In this document: positions 6,961 through 15,660 of the stretch, piece after piece | Position numbering within the stretch: the stretch's first letter is position 1 | How the letters are laid out: each line of letters begins with the position of its first letter | Source: Bacteroidales bacterium Bact_23 | GTDB taxonomy: Bacteria > Bacteroidota > Bacteroidia > Bacteroidales > Lentimicrobiaceae | Assembly: GCA_001603685.1 (NCBI GenBank) | Contig: LUZO01000246.1 | Coordinates: 1-17,807, forward strand | Reading direction: 5' to 3' | DNA: 17,807 nt | The notes under the pieces: model-generated | What the model was told of the DNA's origin: nothing | The model's database searches: none | What the model saw: only the letters and a program-made list of their open reading frames with translations | Made by a program: the position numbers and the translations under genes

Positions 6961-7458
6961 ATGGATGATTTTTTATATATAATAGTTCTGATATTGTGGG
7001 TTGCTTACTCTCTGTACAACAGTAAACAGAAGAAGCTGAAGAAGCAGGCTATGGAAGAACAGCGTAAGCGGGGTATGGTTCCGCCCGTGACAACTCCGGC
7101 TCCTCCGAAGCGATCGTTGCTTGAAGAATTGCTGGGTCAGGAAATCAAACTGCCCGAACCTGCGGCTGAAGTGGAAGAATACGCTGAGCCGGAATATGAG
7201 AGTGTTTTTGAAAGCTGGAAAGCAGAGAATATAAATCCTGAAACAGAATCGTATGAAACCTATGAGGAAGAGGTTCCGGTTTCATATTTTGAGCAGGAAT
7301 ACGCCAGGCGGGCAAATGTAGATGTTTTTGCTCCTGAGTATGATCGCCCGGTTCTTCTTAAGGAAGAGGATTTGAAGATTAACGAAAGGGAACAGGAAGA
7401 GTTTGACTTACGCAGGGCAGTTATTTATTCGGAAATACTGAATCCGCGGTACATTTAA
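6961..7458 (+). CDS. Small membrane-anchored acidic protein of unknown function
   Basis: The 165 residues start with a single hydrophobic segment (about 4-19, FLYIIVLILWVAYSLY) without a cleavage site, then a basic stretch (22-38, KQKKLKKQ...RKR), which predicts an N-terminal inner-membrane anchor with the rest in the cytoplasm. Residues 39-50 are Pro/Thr-rich. Residues 55-150 are strongly acidic and probably disordered. The protein ends in a helix-like FDLRRAVIYSEILNPRYI (148-165). From memory this ending recurs in otherwise variable small Bacteroidota proteins, so it may be a docking motif. AAGGGGGA lies 12-19 nt before the ATG, an unusual purine stretch in a genome whose other genes lack one. 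Function not known. It precedes the TonB-receptor operon, but that operon has its own promoter in the 127-bp gap. Confidence 0.8.
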   Translation: MDDFLYIIVLILWVAYSLYNSKQKKLKKQAMEEQRKRGMVPPVTTPAPPKRSLLEELLGQEIKLPEPAAEVEEYAEPEYESVFESWKAENINPETESYETYEEEVPVSYFEQEYARRANVDVFAPEYDRPVLLKEEDLKINEREQEEFDLRRAVIYSEILNPRYI

Positions 7459-7495
7459 GCAAAAACAAATTTTGTTCAATCATGCTTCAAAAAGT

Positions 7496-7528
7496 TTTGG
7501 AGCATAAAATAATTTATTAGTACCTTTA
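7496..7528 (+). promoter_or_regulatory. Bacteroidota-type promoter of the TonB receptor / exported protein / PorV-like operon
   Basis: TTTG at 7496-7499 is a perfect -33 element, followed after 21 nt by TACCTTTA at 7521-7528 (7 of 8 against TAnnTTTG with the last base changed). The transcript would start near 7535, with an A/C-rich leader of about 50 nt before the ATG at 7586. Confidence 0.6.
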
Positions 7529-7585
7529 CCCGCTTTTACAACACACGCAACATACACGAAAATCTAACATAAAATTGCAAATGGT

Positions 7586-10500
7586 ATGATCAGAAATCTA
7601 CTGTTAACTATTGGGTTAGCGCTGGCAGCATCCACCCTGGTATTTTCCCAGTCGGGAACCCTCAGGGGGAAAGTGATCGACAAAACAACGAAAGAGCCCA
7701 TTCCTTTCGTTAACATTATTGTTGAACTTGGAGGGACTCAGGCCGGTGGTACAACCTCGGACTTTGATGGAAACTACACGATCAAGCCAATTACTCCGGG
7801 GCGGTATAACCTGAAAGCTACATTCGTGGGTTATAAGCCCGTAATGATTCAGGGTATCATCATTAAATCAGACCAGATCACTCCTCAGAATGTGGAGATG
7901 GAGTCAACGATGATTGAGATCCAGGCATTTGAGGTAGTGGACTATAAGGTTCCTCTTATCGACAAGGATAAGACCTCGGTAGGAGCTACGGTAACATCCG
8001 AAGAAATTGCCAAGATGCCCAACCGCTCGGCCAATGCCATCGCCACCACAGTGGGAGGAGTTTTCTCTGCCGACGGTGAACGAGGAAGTGTTCGTGGTCA
8101 GCGTGCCGAAGGAACAGTAATGTATATCGACGGTATCAGGGTTCGCGGGTCATCATCCGTTCCCGAATCAGCCATTGAACAGGTATCGGTGATCCTTTCC
8201 GGAGTTCCCGCTCAGTACGGCGACGCAACCGGAGGTATCATCAATGTTACCACAAAAGGCCCCAGCCGTGAATTTGGTGCCGGAATTGAGCTTCAGACTT
8301 CGCAATATCTTGATGCATACGGATATAACAGAGCCGGCCTTAATATGCAGGGACCTCTGCTTTGGAATAAAGACAGGACAAGTTCACTGCTGGGCTATTT
8401 TATTGCCGGTGAAATGGTATATAATAAGGATAGCAGACCCACTGCAACCGGAGTTTATAAAGTTAAGGACGATATTCTCAGACAGCTTGAAGAGAATCCG
8501 CTCCGTCTGTCAGGTACTGGTTTTGGAACCTACTACAATACCAACTTTATAAGAATGAGCGATCTGGAGTTTGTTAAAGCTACTCCAAATACAAACAACC
8601 TTGATGTTAACGCTTCCGGAAAAATCGATGTAAGAACAGGACCGAATATCAACCTGTCACTCGGCGGTTCAATCAATTACGGAAACGGCCGCGCATTTAG
8701 TTTTGCCCAGTCGATGTTTAACTATGATAAGAATGTACAGGTAACTGATAACACCTGGAGGGTGTTTGCACGCTTTACCCAGCGCTTCCCAACTGATAAG
8801 GAGAGCAGGTCGCTGATAAAGAATGTGTTCTATAATATCCAGGCCGACTACACCAAGTATGATCAGACCGTACAGGATTCTTACCATAAGGATCAGTTGT
8901 TTAACTACGGCTACCTTGGAAGCTATGAAACACAGAAAGTAAGATCATACGAGTTTGGATTCGACTCAATAACCAGGAAGAATGCATACATCCACAACGG
9001 ATTTCAGGATTTGAATGTTGCATTTACACCGGGTACCGCCAATCCCATCATTTCAAACTATACCCGTCAGTATTACGAACTTTATCCCGAGCGGATGTAC
9101 CACAACAACCTGAATAACATTATTTCGGGCGGTGGATTGCTCAACGGTATGGGCGCACCCTCAGTTTACGGACTGTGGGGATCACCCGGAGCCAACCAGA
9201 CCGGATATTCACGGGTTGACAACGAGCAGTATTCATTAAATGCCAATGCTTCGGCTGATATCGGAAACCACGCCCTGCAGTTTGGTTTCATCTACGAGCA
9301 GCGTGTTGACAGATATTACTCATACGGCCCCACCGGACTGTGGAGCCTGATGCGCGGTCTTACCAATGCACATATTGAGCAGCTTGATGTTATGAATCCC
9401 AATCAGGTTTACCTCAATGGCGTATTTATGGACACCATTTATTATAACCGTAAATACGACGCCCTTTCACAGAGGTTCTTCGATAAAAACCTGCGTTCAC
9501 GCATCGGACTGCCTATTGATGGAACCGATTGGATTGACATTGACTCATATGATATAAATGCTCTGACTATCAATTACTACGATGCAAACGGAAAGATGCA
9601 CAAGGCAAATCTGAGCAATCCACTGTCAATCGATATGTTCTCGCCCGATGAATTGTTCAATAACGGCGATAATCTTGCCGGCTACAGCGGATATACCTAT
9701 ACAGGCCAGCGCATCAAGCTGAAAGACAATCCCAGCTTTGATGACTTTTTCAATAAACGCGATGCCAATGGAAATTTCACCAGAGAAATTGCACCGTTTT
9801 CACCTATATATATGGCCGGTTATGTTCAGGATAAGTTCTACATCGACGACCTCATTTTCAACATTGGTGTGAGGGTTGACCGTTTCGATGCCAACCAGCC
9901 CGTTCTTACCGATCCGTACACCATCTATCCGGCACTGACCGTAAAAGAGGTGAAAGATCTCGGCCCTCATCCCCAGAATATGGGTAATGACTTCGTGGTT
10001 TATGTTGACAATCTGTCAAATCCCGGTGCAATTATGGGTTACCGCAGTGGCGACGACTGGTTTGATGCCGATGGCCTTGTGGTTACTGACCCTTCAATCT
10101 CTCTGGATGCCGGTAACGGCGTAATTCCTTACCTGGCCGACAGGAACAATGTAGAGGTTACCTCAAAAGCGTTCAGCGATTATGAGCCTCAGATTTCAGT
10201 AATGCCCCGTATTTCATTCTCATTCCCGATTTCGGACGAAGCATTGTTCTTTGCTCACTACGATGTACTGACACAGCGCCCGACCTACGCACTGCGTATG
10301 GATCCGCTCAACTACTTCTTCCTGCCTGTTCTTGGTAGCCCCACAATCAATAATCCCAACCTGAAGCCCGAAAAAACCATTGACTATGAACTTGGTTTCC
10401 AGCAGAGGCTTACCGGCAGTTCATCGCTGACACTCTCGGCTTACTATCGTGAAATCAGGGATCAGATTCAGGCTTTCCGTTACACCGCAGCCTATCCCAA

Positions 10501-11275
10501 GACATATTACTCCTATAATAACATTGACTTCTCAACTGTTAAGGGACTTACCGTTACTTACGACCTTCGCCGTACAACCAACGCCAGGGTAAGGGCCAGC
10601 TACACACTGCAGTTTGCCAACGGAACCGGTTCGGATCCTGAGTTTGCAAAAGGACTTATCCAGACCGGTCAGCCCAACCTGCGTACGCTGTTCCCGCTGA
10701 GCTACGACCGCCGTCATGCGCTTAACCTGATGCTCGACTATCGTTTCTCGGAAGGCAAAGAGTACAACGGACCGGTGAGCCGCCGCACAAAAACCGATGC
10801 CACAGGTGCTGAAGTTGTTAAAACAACCCAGTGGCTGAAAAATACCGGAGTTAACTTCACCATCTTTGGTGGTTCGGGTACACCTTACACCAAATCGAGC
10901 AAAATTGTTCAGCTTGGTCAGTCAGGTATCATCGAAGGATCTGTTAACGGATCAAGGTTGCCCTGGCAGTTCAGAATTGACGGCAGGATTGATAAGGATA
11001 TCGACGTCAGATGGGGTGCCGGCAAGCGCAGCTCATACCTGAATGTTTACCTGCAGGTTCTCAATATCCTGGATTCAAAGAACATCATGAATGTTTACGC
11101 CGCTACGGGTAACCCCGACGACGACGGTTATCTTGCTGCTGCTGAATACCAGACACAGATCAATGCACAGCTGAATCCGGAATCATACCGTGAGCTTTAC
11201 AGCCTGCGAATCAACAGTCCGGGCAATTACAGCTCGCCCAGGCAGATCCGTTTGGGATTAATCTTTAATTTTTAA
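7586..11275 (+). CDS. TonB-dependent receptor-like outer-membrane protein with carboxypeptidase-regulatory-like domain
   Basis: Large outer-membrane beta-barrel of the SusC/TonB-dependent receptor type; such proteins import bulky ligands across the outer membrane using TonB-ExbBD energy. The 1229 residues contain a signal peptide (1-21, ending LVFSQ), a CarboxypepD_reg-like beta-sandwich (about 24-108, GTLRGKVIDKTTKEPIPFVN...GGTTSDFDGNYTI), a plug domain (about 127-226, with MYIDGIRVRG and SGVPAQYGDATGGIINVTTKG), and a barrel from about 230 to the terminal aromatic LGLIFNF. NPNLKPEKTIDYELGF near 929-944 is a typical late-barrel motif. No STN domain is present and no classical TonB box is obvious. 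There is no cysteine in the whole protein. The ATG at 7586 overlaps a two-codon frame ATG GTA TGA at 7581-7589. It is the first gene of a three-gene operon, 57 bp before the next; no SusD-like gene accompanies it, the exported 1424-residue protein takes that place. Ligand unknown. Confidence 0.9.
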   Translation: MIRNLLLTIGLALAASTLVFSQSGTLRGKVIDKTTKEPIPFVNIIVELGGTQAGGTTSDFDGNYTIKPITPGRYNLKATFVGYKPVMIQGIIIKSDQITPQNVEMESTMIEIQAFEVVDYKVPLIDKDKTSVGATVTSEEIAKMPNRSANAIATTVGGVFSADGERGSVRGQRAEGTVMYIDGIRVRGSSSVPESAIEQVSVILSGVPAQYGDATGGIINVTTKGPSREFGAGIELQTSQYLDAYGYNRAGLNMQGPLLWNKDRTSSLLGYFIAGEMVYNKDSRPTATGVYKVKDDILRQLEENPLRLSGTGFGTYYNTNFIRMSDLEFVKATPNTNNLDVNASGKIDVRTGPNINLSLGGSINYGNGRAFSFAQSMFNYDKNVQVTDNTWRVFARFTQRFPTDKESRSLIKNVFYNIQADYTKYDQTVQDSYHKDQLFNYGYLGSYETQKVRSYEFGFDSITRKNAYIHNGFQDLNVAFTPGTANPIISNYTRQYYELYPERMYHNNLNNIISGGGLLNGMGAPSVYGLWGSPGANQTGYSRVDNEQYSLNANASADIGNHALQFGFIYEQRVDRYYSYGPTGLWSLMRGLTNAHIEQLDVMNPNQVYLNGVFMDTIYYNRKYDALSQRFFDKNLRSRIGLPIDGTDWIDIDSYDINALTINYYDANGKMHKANLSNPLSIDMFSPDELFNNGDNLAGYSGYTYTGQRIKLKDNPSFDDFFNKRDANGNFTREIAPFSPIYMAGYVQDKFYIDDLIFNIGVRVDRFDANQPVLTDPYTIYPALTVKEVKDLGPHPQNMGNDFVVYVDNLSNPGAIMGYRSGDDWFDADGLVVTDPSISLDAGNGVIPYLADRNNVEVTSKAFSDYEPQISVMPRISFSFPISDEALFFAHYDVLTQRPTYALRMDPLNYFFLPVLGSPTINNPNLKPEKTIDYELGFQQRLTGSSSLTLSAYYREIRDQIQAFRYTAAYPKTYYSYNNIDFSTVKGLTVTYDLRRTTNARVRASYTLQFANGTGSDPEFAKGLIQTGQPNLRTLFPLSYDRRHALNLMLDYRFSEGKEYNGPVSRRTKTDATGAEVVKTTQWLKNTGVNFTIFGGSGTPYTKSSKIVQLGQSGIIEGSVNGSRLPWQFRIDGRIDKDIDVRWGAGKRSSYLNVYLQVLNILDSKNIMNVYAATGNPDDDGYLAAAEYQTQINAQLNPESYRELYSLRINSPGNYSSPRQIRLGLIFNF

Positions 11276-11332
11276 CAGAGGGTGATCAATTCCCAAACAA
11301 AACAAAAACGCACATCATAAAATTCTCTGATT

Positions 11333-14300
11333 ATGAAAAATATTATCCGACTAACTCTTGTATCATTGATTTCTGTACTTCTGGCTATGCCTGGTTATGC
11401 AGAGTACTATAAGGGAGCGAAAAAAGCCGGAAATACCACAGTAAAGGCCACAGCGGCCGGTTGTCTTCCGGGTGCCGGATTCAAGTACCTGGAGATCAAC
11501 AATGTTCGCACCCGTATCAATACCGGTGGCGACATGTGGTGGGATTTTGAGGTTGCTCAGTACGAAATCCCGAAAGGATCAAGAAAAACCTCCATGTTCT
11601 CCGCTGCATTGTGGATTGGTGGTATCGACGTAAACGACCAGTTGAAACTTGCAGCACTCCGTTTCCGTCAGAGCCCCAGTACCGGCGCCCCCGGAACAGG
11701 TAACGACTTCTGGCCCGGCCCTCTGACCATTGACGGAACTGCCGCCATCAGCGAAGAAACCTGTGCCGAATACGATAAGCTGTTCCCCATCACCCGCAAC
11801 GAAATTGATGAATATTTAGCGTGGTGGGATAATAAAGCAGCATTCCCGGGATATCAGATTCCCCAGTCAATCCTCGACTGGCCTGCACATGGTGATGTAT
11901 CGAAAAAACAGAGCTACTACCTGGCACCTTTCTTCGACAGATCCGGTGACGGAACCTACGATCCGGAGGATGGAGACTACCCGTACTACGACCTGTCAAA
12001 TGAACTCTGCCACTCCGATATCCAGACCAAAGAAGGCGAAGAAGGAATTGTACGCGGCGGTTTGCTTGCCGACCAGGTAATTAAAGGCGATGCCACGCTG
12101 TGGTGGGTGTTTAACGATAAAGGAAACATCCATACTGAAACACAGGGTACTCCTATTGGCCTCGAAATCCGCGCTCAGGCTTTTGGTTTTTCAACCAACG
12201 ATGAGATCAACAACATGACTTTCTATAGTTATGAAATTATCAACCGTTCAACCTATCGTCTTACCGGTACATATTTCAGCCAGTGGGTTGATACTGACCT
12301 TGGTTATGCTCAGGATGACTACATCGGTTGTGATGTTATGAGAGGACTCGGATATTCATATAATGGCAAACCCAAAGACGGCGACGGACAGTTCTGGGCG
12401 TATGGCGATCAGCCTCCTGCAATTGGCGTTGACTTCTTCCAGGGACCTTATATGGATCCAGATGGTTCGGATAACCCTTCGTTTGACGGTGACGGCAAAA
12501 ACGGCCCCTCATTCCATGGTGATTGCAGCATTGTAAGCCTCAACGGCTCTTATCTTGATATGAGCTATGGTAATCAGGGCAACGAAAAAACCGGCAGCTT
12601 CCTTGTAAGGGCTGAAGCCATCAACGGAGTGAACTTTGGTAACGGAATTGTTGATGACGAGCGTTTTGGAATGCGCCGTTTTGTATATCATAACAACAGC
12701 GGTGTTCCTGATTATATGACTGACCCGAGCTATGCTCCGGAATATTACAACTTCCTCCGCGGTATCTGGAAAGACAATACCAAGATGATGTACGGTGGTA
12801 ATGCGCATGTCTCGGCAGGTGCTTATGGTCCTGTTTGCGACTTTATGTTCCCCGGAGATACCGATATCTGCGACTGGGGTACAGGTGGAATTCCTCCTGC
12901 CGGACCTAAAAACTGGACTGAGGAAACCGCTCAGAATCAGCCTCACGACCGCCGCTTTATGCAGTCAGCAGGACCCTTCGTTCTTGAGCCTGGTGCCGTT
13001 AACTACATTACAGTGGGTATTCCCTGGGCTCGTGCCGCTTCCGGTGGCCCCTGGGCTTCTGTAAAACTGCTGCAGGTTGTTGACGACAAGTGTCAGTTGC
13101 TGTTTGATAACTGTTTCGCTGTTGTTAGCGGTCCTAACGCACCGGATCTTACCATCAGGGAACTTGATAAAGAATTTGTATTCTATATTACAAACCGTAA
13201 GACCAACGATGTAGGAAGCAACTTCAACGAATCCTATAAAGAGCTTGATCCGGCTATCCTTGCTGTTGCCAACAGCACAGGCTACGATTTTGATCCGTAT
13301 TACCGTTTCGAAGGCTATCAGGTATTCCAGCTTAAAAACGCCAATGTGTCGGTTGCTGAAATCCACGACCAGTCACTTGCCCGCCTGGTATATCAGTGCG
13401 ATGTCAAAAACGGTGTGAAACAGCTTGTAAACCATTACTTCGATCAGTCGGTGAGTTCAAACGTTCCCGTTGAGGAAGTACTGGGTGCAGACCTTGGAAT
13501 TTCCCACACATTCAGATTGCGTGAAGATGCGTTTACCGGACAGCGTCTGGTAAATCACAAACAGTACTACTATCTGGCACTTGCATACGGATACAACGAG
13601 TATATGAAATACAGCGCTGATCCGGGTTCGCAGGAAGCCGGCATTATTGGACTTGACGGACAGAAGAGAACTTACCTGGCAGGCCGCAAGAATATCAAGG
13701 TTTATACCGGAATTCCCCATATCCCTGTAGGAACCATCCAGGCAAACGCCAAATACGGCGATGGAGTTGAAATTACCCGTCTGCAGGGACAAGGTAATGG
13801 TGGAAATGTTCTTGAGCTTAAGAGCGAGACTATTAACGAAATACTTTCGAAGCAACCTGTCGGTGCCGATAATCTGCCGGGCAGTCCTAATTACCCCATA
13901 GCTTACCAGCCTACTTACAAAGCTGGCCGCGGACCGATTGAGGTGAAAATCATTGACCCGCTGAATGTAAAGGACAGGGAGTACATCCTGGCGTTTGATT
14001 CGCTGAGACCTTATTTTGTAAAACTGGGCGACGACAGTACCATGAGTTACAGAGCAGCATGGTCACTTACCGATCTTACCACTAACAAGGTTTATAAATC
14101 CGATACCACCATTGCTTTCAAGGGTGAGCAGTTGTTCCCCGAGCTTGGTTTCTCAATTACCATCGGACAGATTCTCGATCCGGGCCCGTACAGGGTAGGT
14201 ACCAATGCTGATCAGGATCCCATCTGGAGCATTATCTCTGAAAATAACGGAGTTCTGGAGTCATCCTTTACCTTTGCCGATACCTCCAAAATCTGGGTTG

Positions 14301-15607
14301 CCGGTGTTCCCGATGTGGATGGAATTCCTGAACTGAACTGGATACGCTCAGGTGTGGTAACTGACCTTACTACCCCGGCCAATAACGACTATTACATGCC
14401 GTCGAAACCTTTCGACCCGAATGCCAACTACGAGAAGGTTGTTCAGGCAACCTGGGGCCCCTACCTGATGACTGCTTCATCCGAACAGGATCCCGTTTAT
14501 GCACCTGCTTTCAGAACAATCTCGAAAACAGGAGCCAGTTTCTCTGATGTTGCCAGTATTGATTTTGTATATACTTCTGATAAGAGCAAATGGACCCGCT
14601 GTCCGGTAATTGAGATGTGTTCAGATAAAACATTGTCGGAAGGTGGTGTTGAGCGCTTCAAGATCAGGGCAGGCCAGTCAGTTGACAAGAATGGTAAGCC
14701 GGCTGCCAAGGGAAGTGGCCCCAGCAATAATCCGGATGATCCGAACTACATTTCCGAAACAGGAATGGGCTGGTTCCCCGGATATGCCATCAACCTTGAA
14801 ACCGGAGAGCGCCTTAATATTGTTTTCGGCGAGAACTCATGGCTGGTTGGAGAAAACGGAAGAGATATGCTCTTTAACCCGACTTCCAATATTCTGCAGG
14901 GTAATTCATTTGTGTTGGGCGGAATGCATTATATATATGTATTCTCTCACACAACCGGAAAGATTATTGACGGAGCCAATATTCCCGCTTATGACGCAGG
15001 CCGCAAATTGAGGGAGAGCATCGAAAGCCTCAATAATCAGTTCCTGGCTTATGTTTACTCAAGTGCCATGTGGGTTAATATTCCCATTGCAATAGAAGGC
15101 CAGCAATGGCTGTCGAACGATGCCAAAGTGCGCATCCGTATCGCTAAGCCTTACCGCCGCTATTTCAGCACATCCGAAACAGCTACTTTAGGGCAGACCG
15201 ATCAGAATGATAACCGCAACTTCCCGAAATACAAGTTCACGATGAAGGGTGTGGCTACCAATACAAATAATGTTGAAAAGGCCAAGAATGAGCTCGACCT
15301 GATTACCGTTGTTCCGAATCCGTACTACGGTTACTCGACTTATGAAACCAACCAGCTCGATAACAGGGTTAAGATCGTTAACTTACCCAGGAAGTGTACT
15401 GTTTCAATCTATACGACAAGCGGTATGCTGATCAGGCAATTTACCAAAGACGAAGAGGGCACTGCAATCCAGTGGGATCTGAAGAACTATGCCGGTATTC
15501 CGATTGCCGGAGGAGTTTACCTGATTCACGTAAAAGCGGATGGAGTAGGAGAAAAGATTGTTAAGTGGTTCGGTGCATTACGCCCGGTTGACCTCAATGC
15601 TTTCTAA
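11333..15607 (+). CDS. Large exported protein with T9SS type A-like C-terminal domain, function unknown
   Basis: The 1424 residues start with a signal peptide (MKNIIRLTLVSLISVLLAMPGYA). The last 104 residues (from about 1321) look like a type IX secretion sorting domain or related FlgD-type Ig fold: VVPNP at 1326-1330, VSIYTTSGMLIRQF, then W-D-L-K-N..G (1381-1388) and GGVYLIHV (1393-1400). Unlike ordinary type A signals, which end soon after a Lys-rich last strand, this one continues with KWFGALRPVDLNAF. I recognise no enzyme domain in the body. It contains Asp-rich loops that look calcium-binding: DRSGDGTYDPEDGDYPYYD at 202-220, and DPDGSDN...DGDG at about 375-388. It has 13 cysteines, against none in the barrel proteins on either side, suggesting disulfides in an extracellular protein. 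It sits 57 bp after the TonB receptor gene and 53 bp before the PorV-like gene, clearly one operon. Surface location is inference. Confidence 0.85.
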   Translation: MKNIIRLTLVSLISVLLAMPGYAEYYKGAKKAGNTTVKATAAGCLPGAGFKYLEINNVRTRINTGGDMWWDFEVAQYEIPKGSRKTSMFSAALWIGGIDVNDQLKLAALRFRQSPSTGAPGTGNDFWPGPLTIDGTAAISEETCAEYDKLFPITRNEIDEYLAWWDNKAAFPGYQIPQSILDWPAHGDVSKKQSYYLAPFFDRSGDGTYDPEDGDYPYYDLSNELCHSDIQTKEGEEGIVRGGLLADQVIKGDATLWWVFNDKGNIHTETQGTPIGLEIRAQAFGFSTNDEINNMTFYSYEIINRSTYRLTGTYFSQWVDTDLGYAQDDYIGCDVMRGLGYSYNGKPKDGDGQFWAYGDQPPAIGVDFFQGPYMDPDGSDNPSFDGDGKNGPSFHGDCSIVSLNGSYLDMSYGNQGNEKTGSFLVRAEAINGVNFGNGIVDDERFGMRRFVYHNNSGVPDYMTDPSYAPEYYNFLRGIWKDNTKMMYGGNAHVSAGAYGPVCDFMFPGDTDICDWGTGGIPPAGPKNWTEETAQNQPHDRRFMQSAGPFVLEPGAVNYITVGIPWARAASGGPWASVKLLQVVDDKCQLLFDNCFAVVSGPNAPDLTIRELDKEFVFYITNRKTNDVGSNFNESYKELDPAILAVANSTGYDFDPYYRFEGYQVFQLKNANVSVAEIHDQSLARLVYQCDVKNGVKQLVNHYFDQSVSSNVPVEEVLGADLGISHTFRLREDAFTGQRLVNHKQYYYLALAYGYNEYMKYSADPGSQEAGIIGLDGQKRTYLAGRKNIKVYTGIPHIPVGTIQANAKYGDGVEITRLQGQGNGGNVLELKSETINEILSKQPVGADNLPGSPNYPIAYQPTYKAGRGPIEVKIIDPLNVKDREYILAFDSLRPYFVKLGDDSTMSYRAAWSLTDLTTNKVYKSDTTIAFKGEQLFPELGFSITIGQILDPGPYRVGTNADQDPIWSIISENNGVLESSFTFADTSKIWVAGVPDVDGIPELNWIRSGVVTDLTTPANNDYYMPSKPFDPNANYEKVVQATWGPYLMTASSEQDPVYAPAFRTISKTGASFSDVASIDFVYTSDKSKWTRCPVIEMCSDKTLSEGGVERFKIRAGQSVDKNGKPAAKGSGPSNNPDDPNYISETGMGWFPGYAINLETGERLNIVFGENSWLVGENGRDMLFNPTSNILQGNSFVLGGMHYIYVFSHTTGKIIDGANIPAYDAGRKLRESIESLNNQFLAYVYSSAMWVNIPIAIEGQQWLSNDAKVRIRIAKPYRRYFSTSETATLGQTDQNDNRNFPKYKFTMKGVATNTNNVEKAKNELDLITVVPNPYYGYSTYETNQLDNRVKIVNLPRKCTVSIYTTSGMLIRQFTKDEEGTAIQWDLKNYAGIPIAGGVYLIHVKADGVGEKIVKWFGALRPVDLNAF

Positions 15608-15660
15608 AATATTCCAGGAAGTAAGTATCATATAGTATTAAAACTTTCAAAATATTGAAT

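Noticed and set aside
15655..15660. TTG start of the PorV-like protein
   Set aside because: An ATG follows two codons later and directly begins the signal peptide; TTG starts are rare here.
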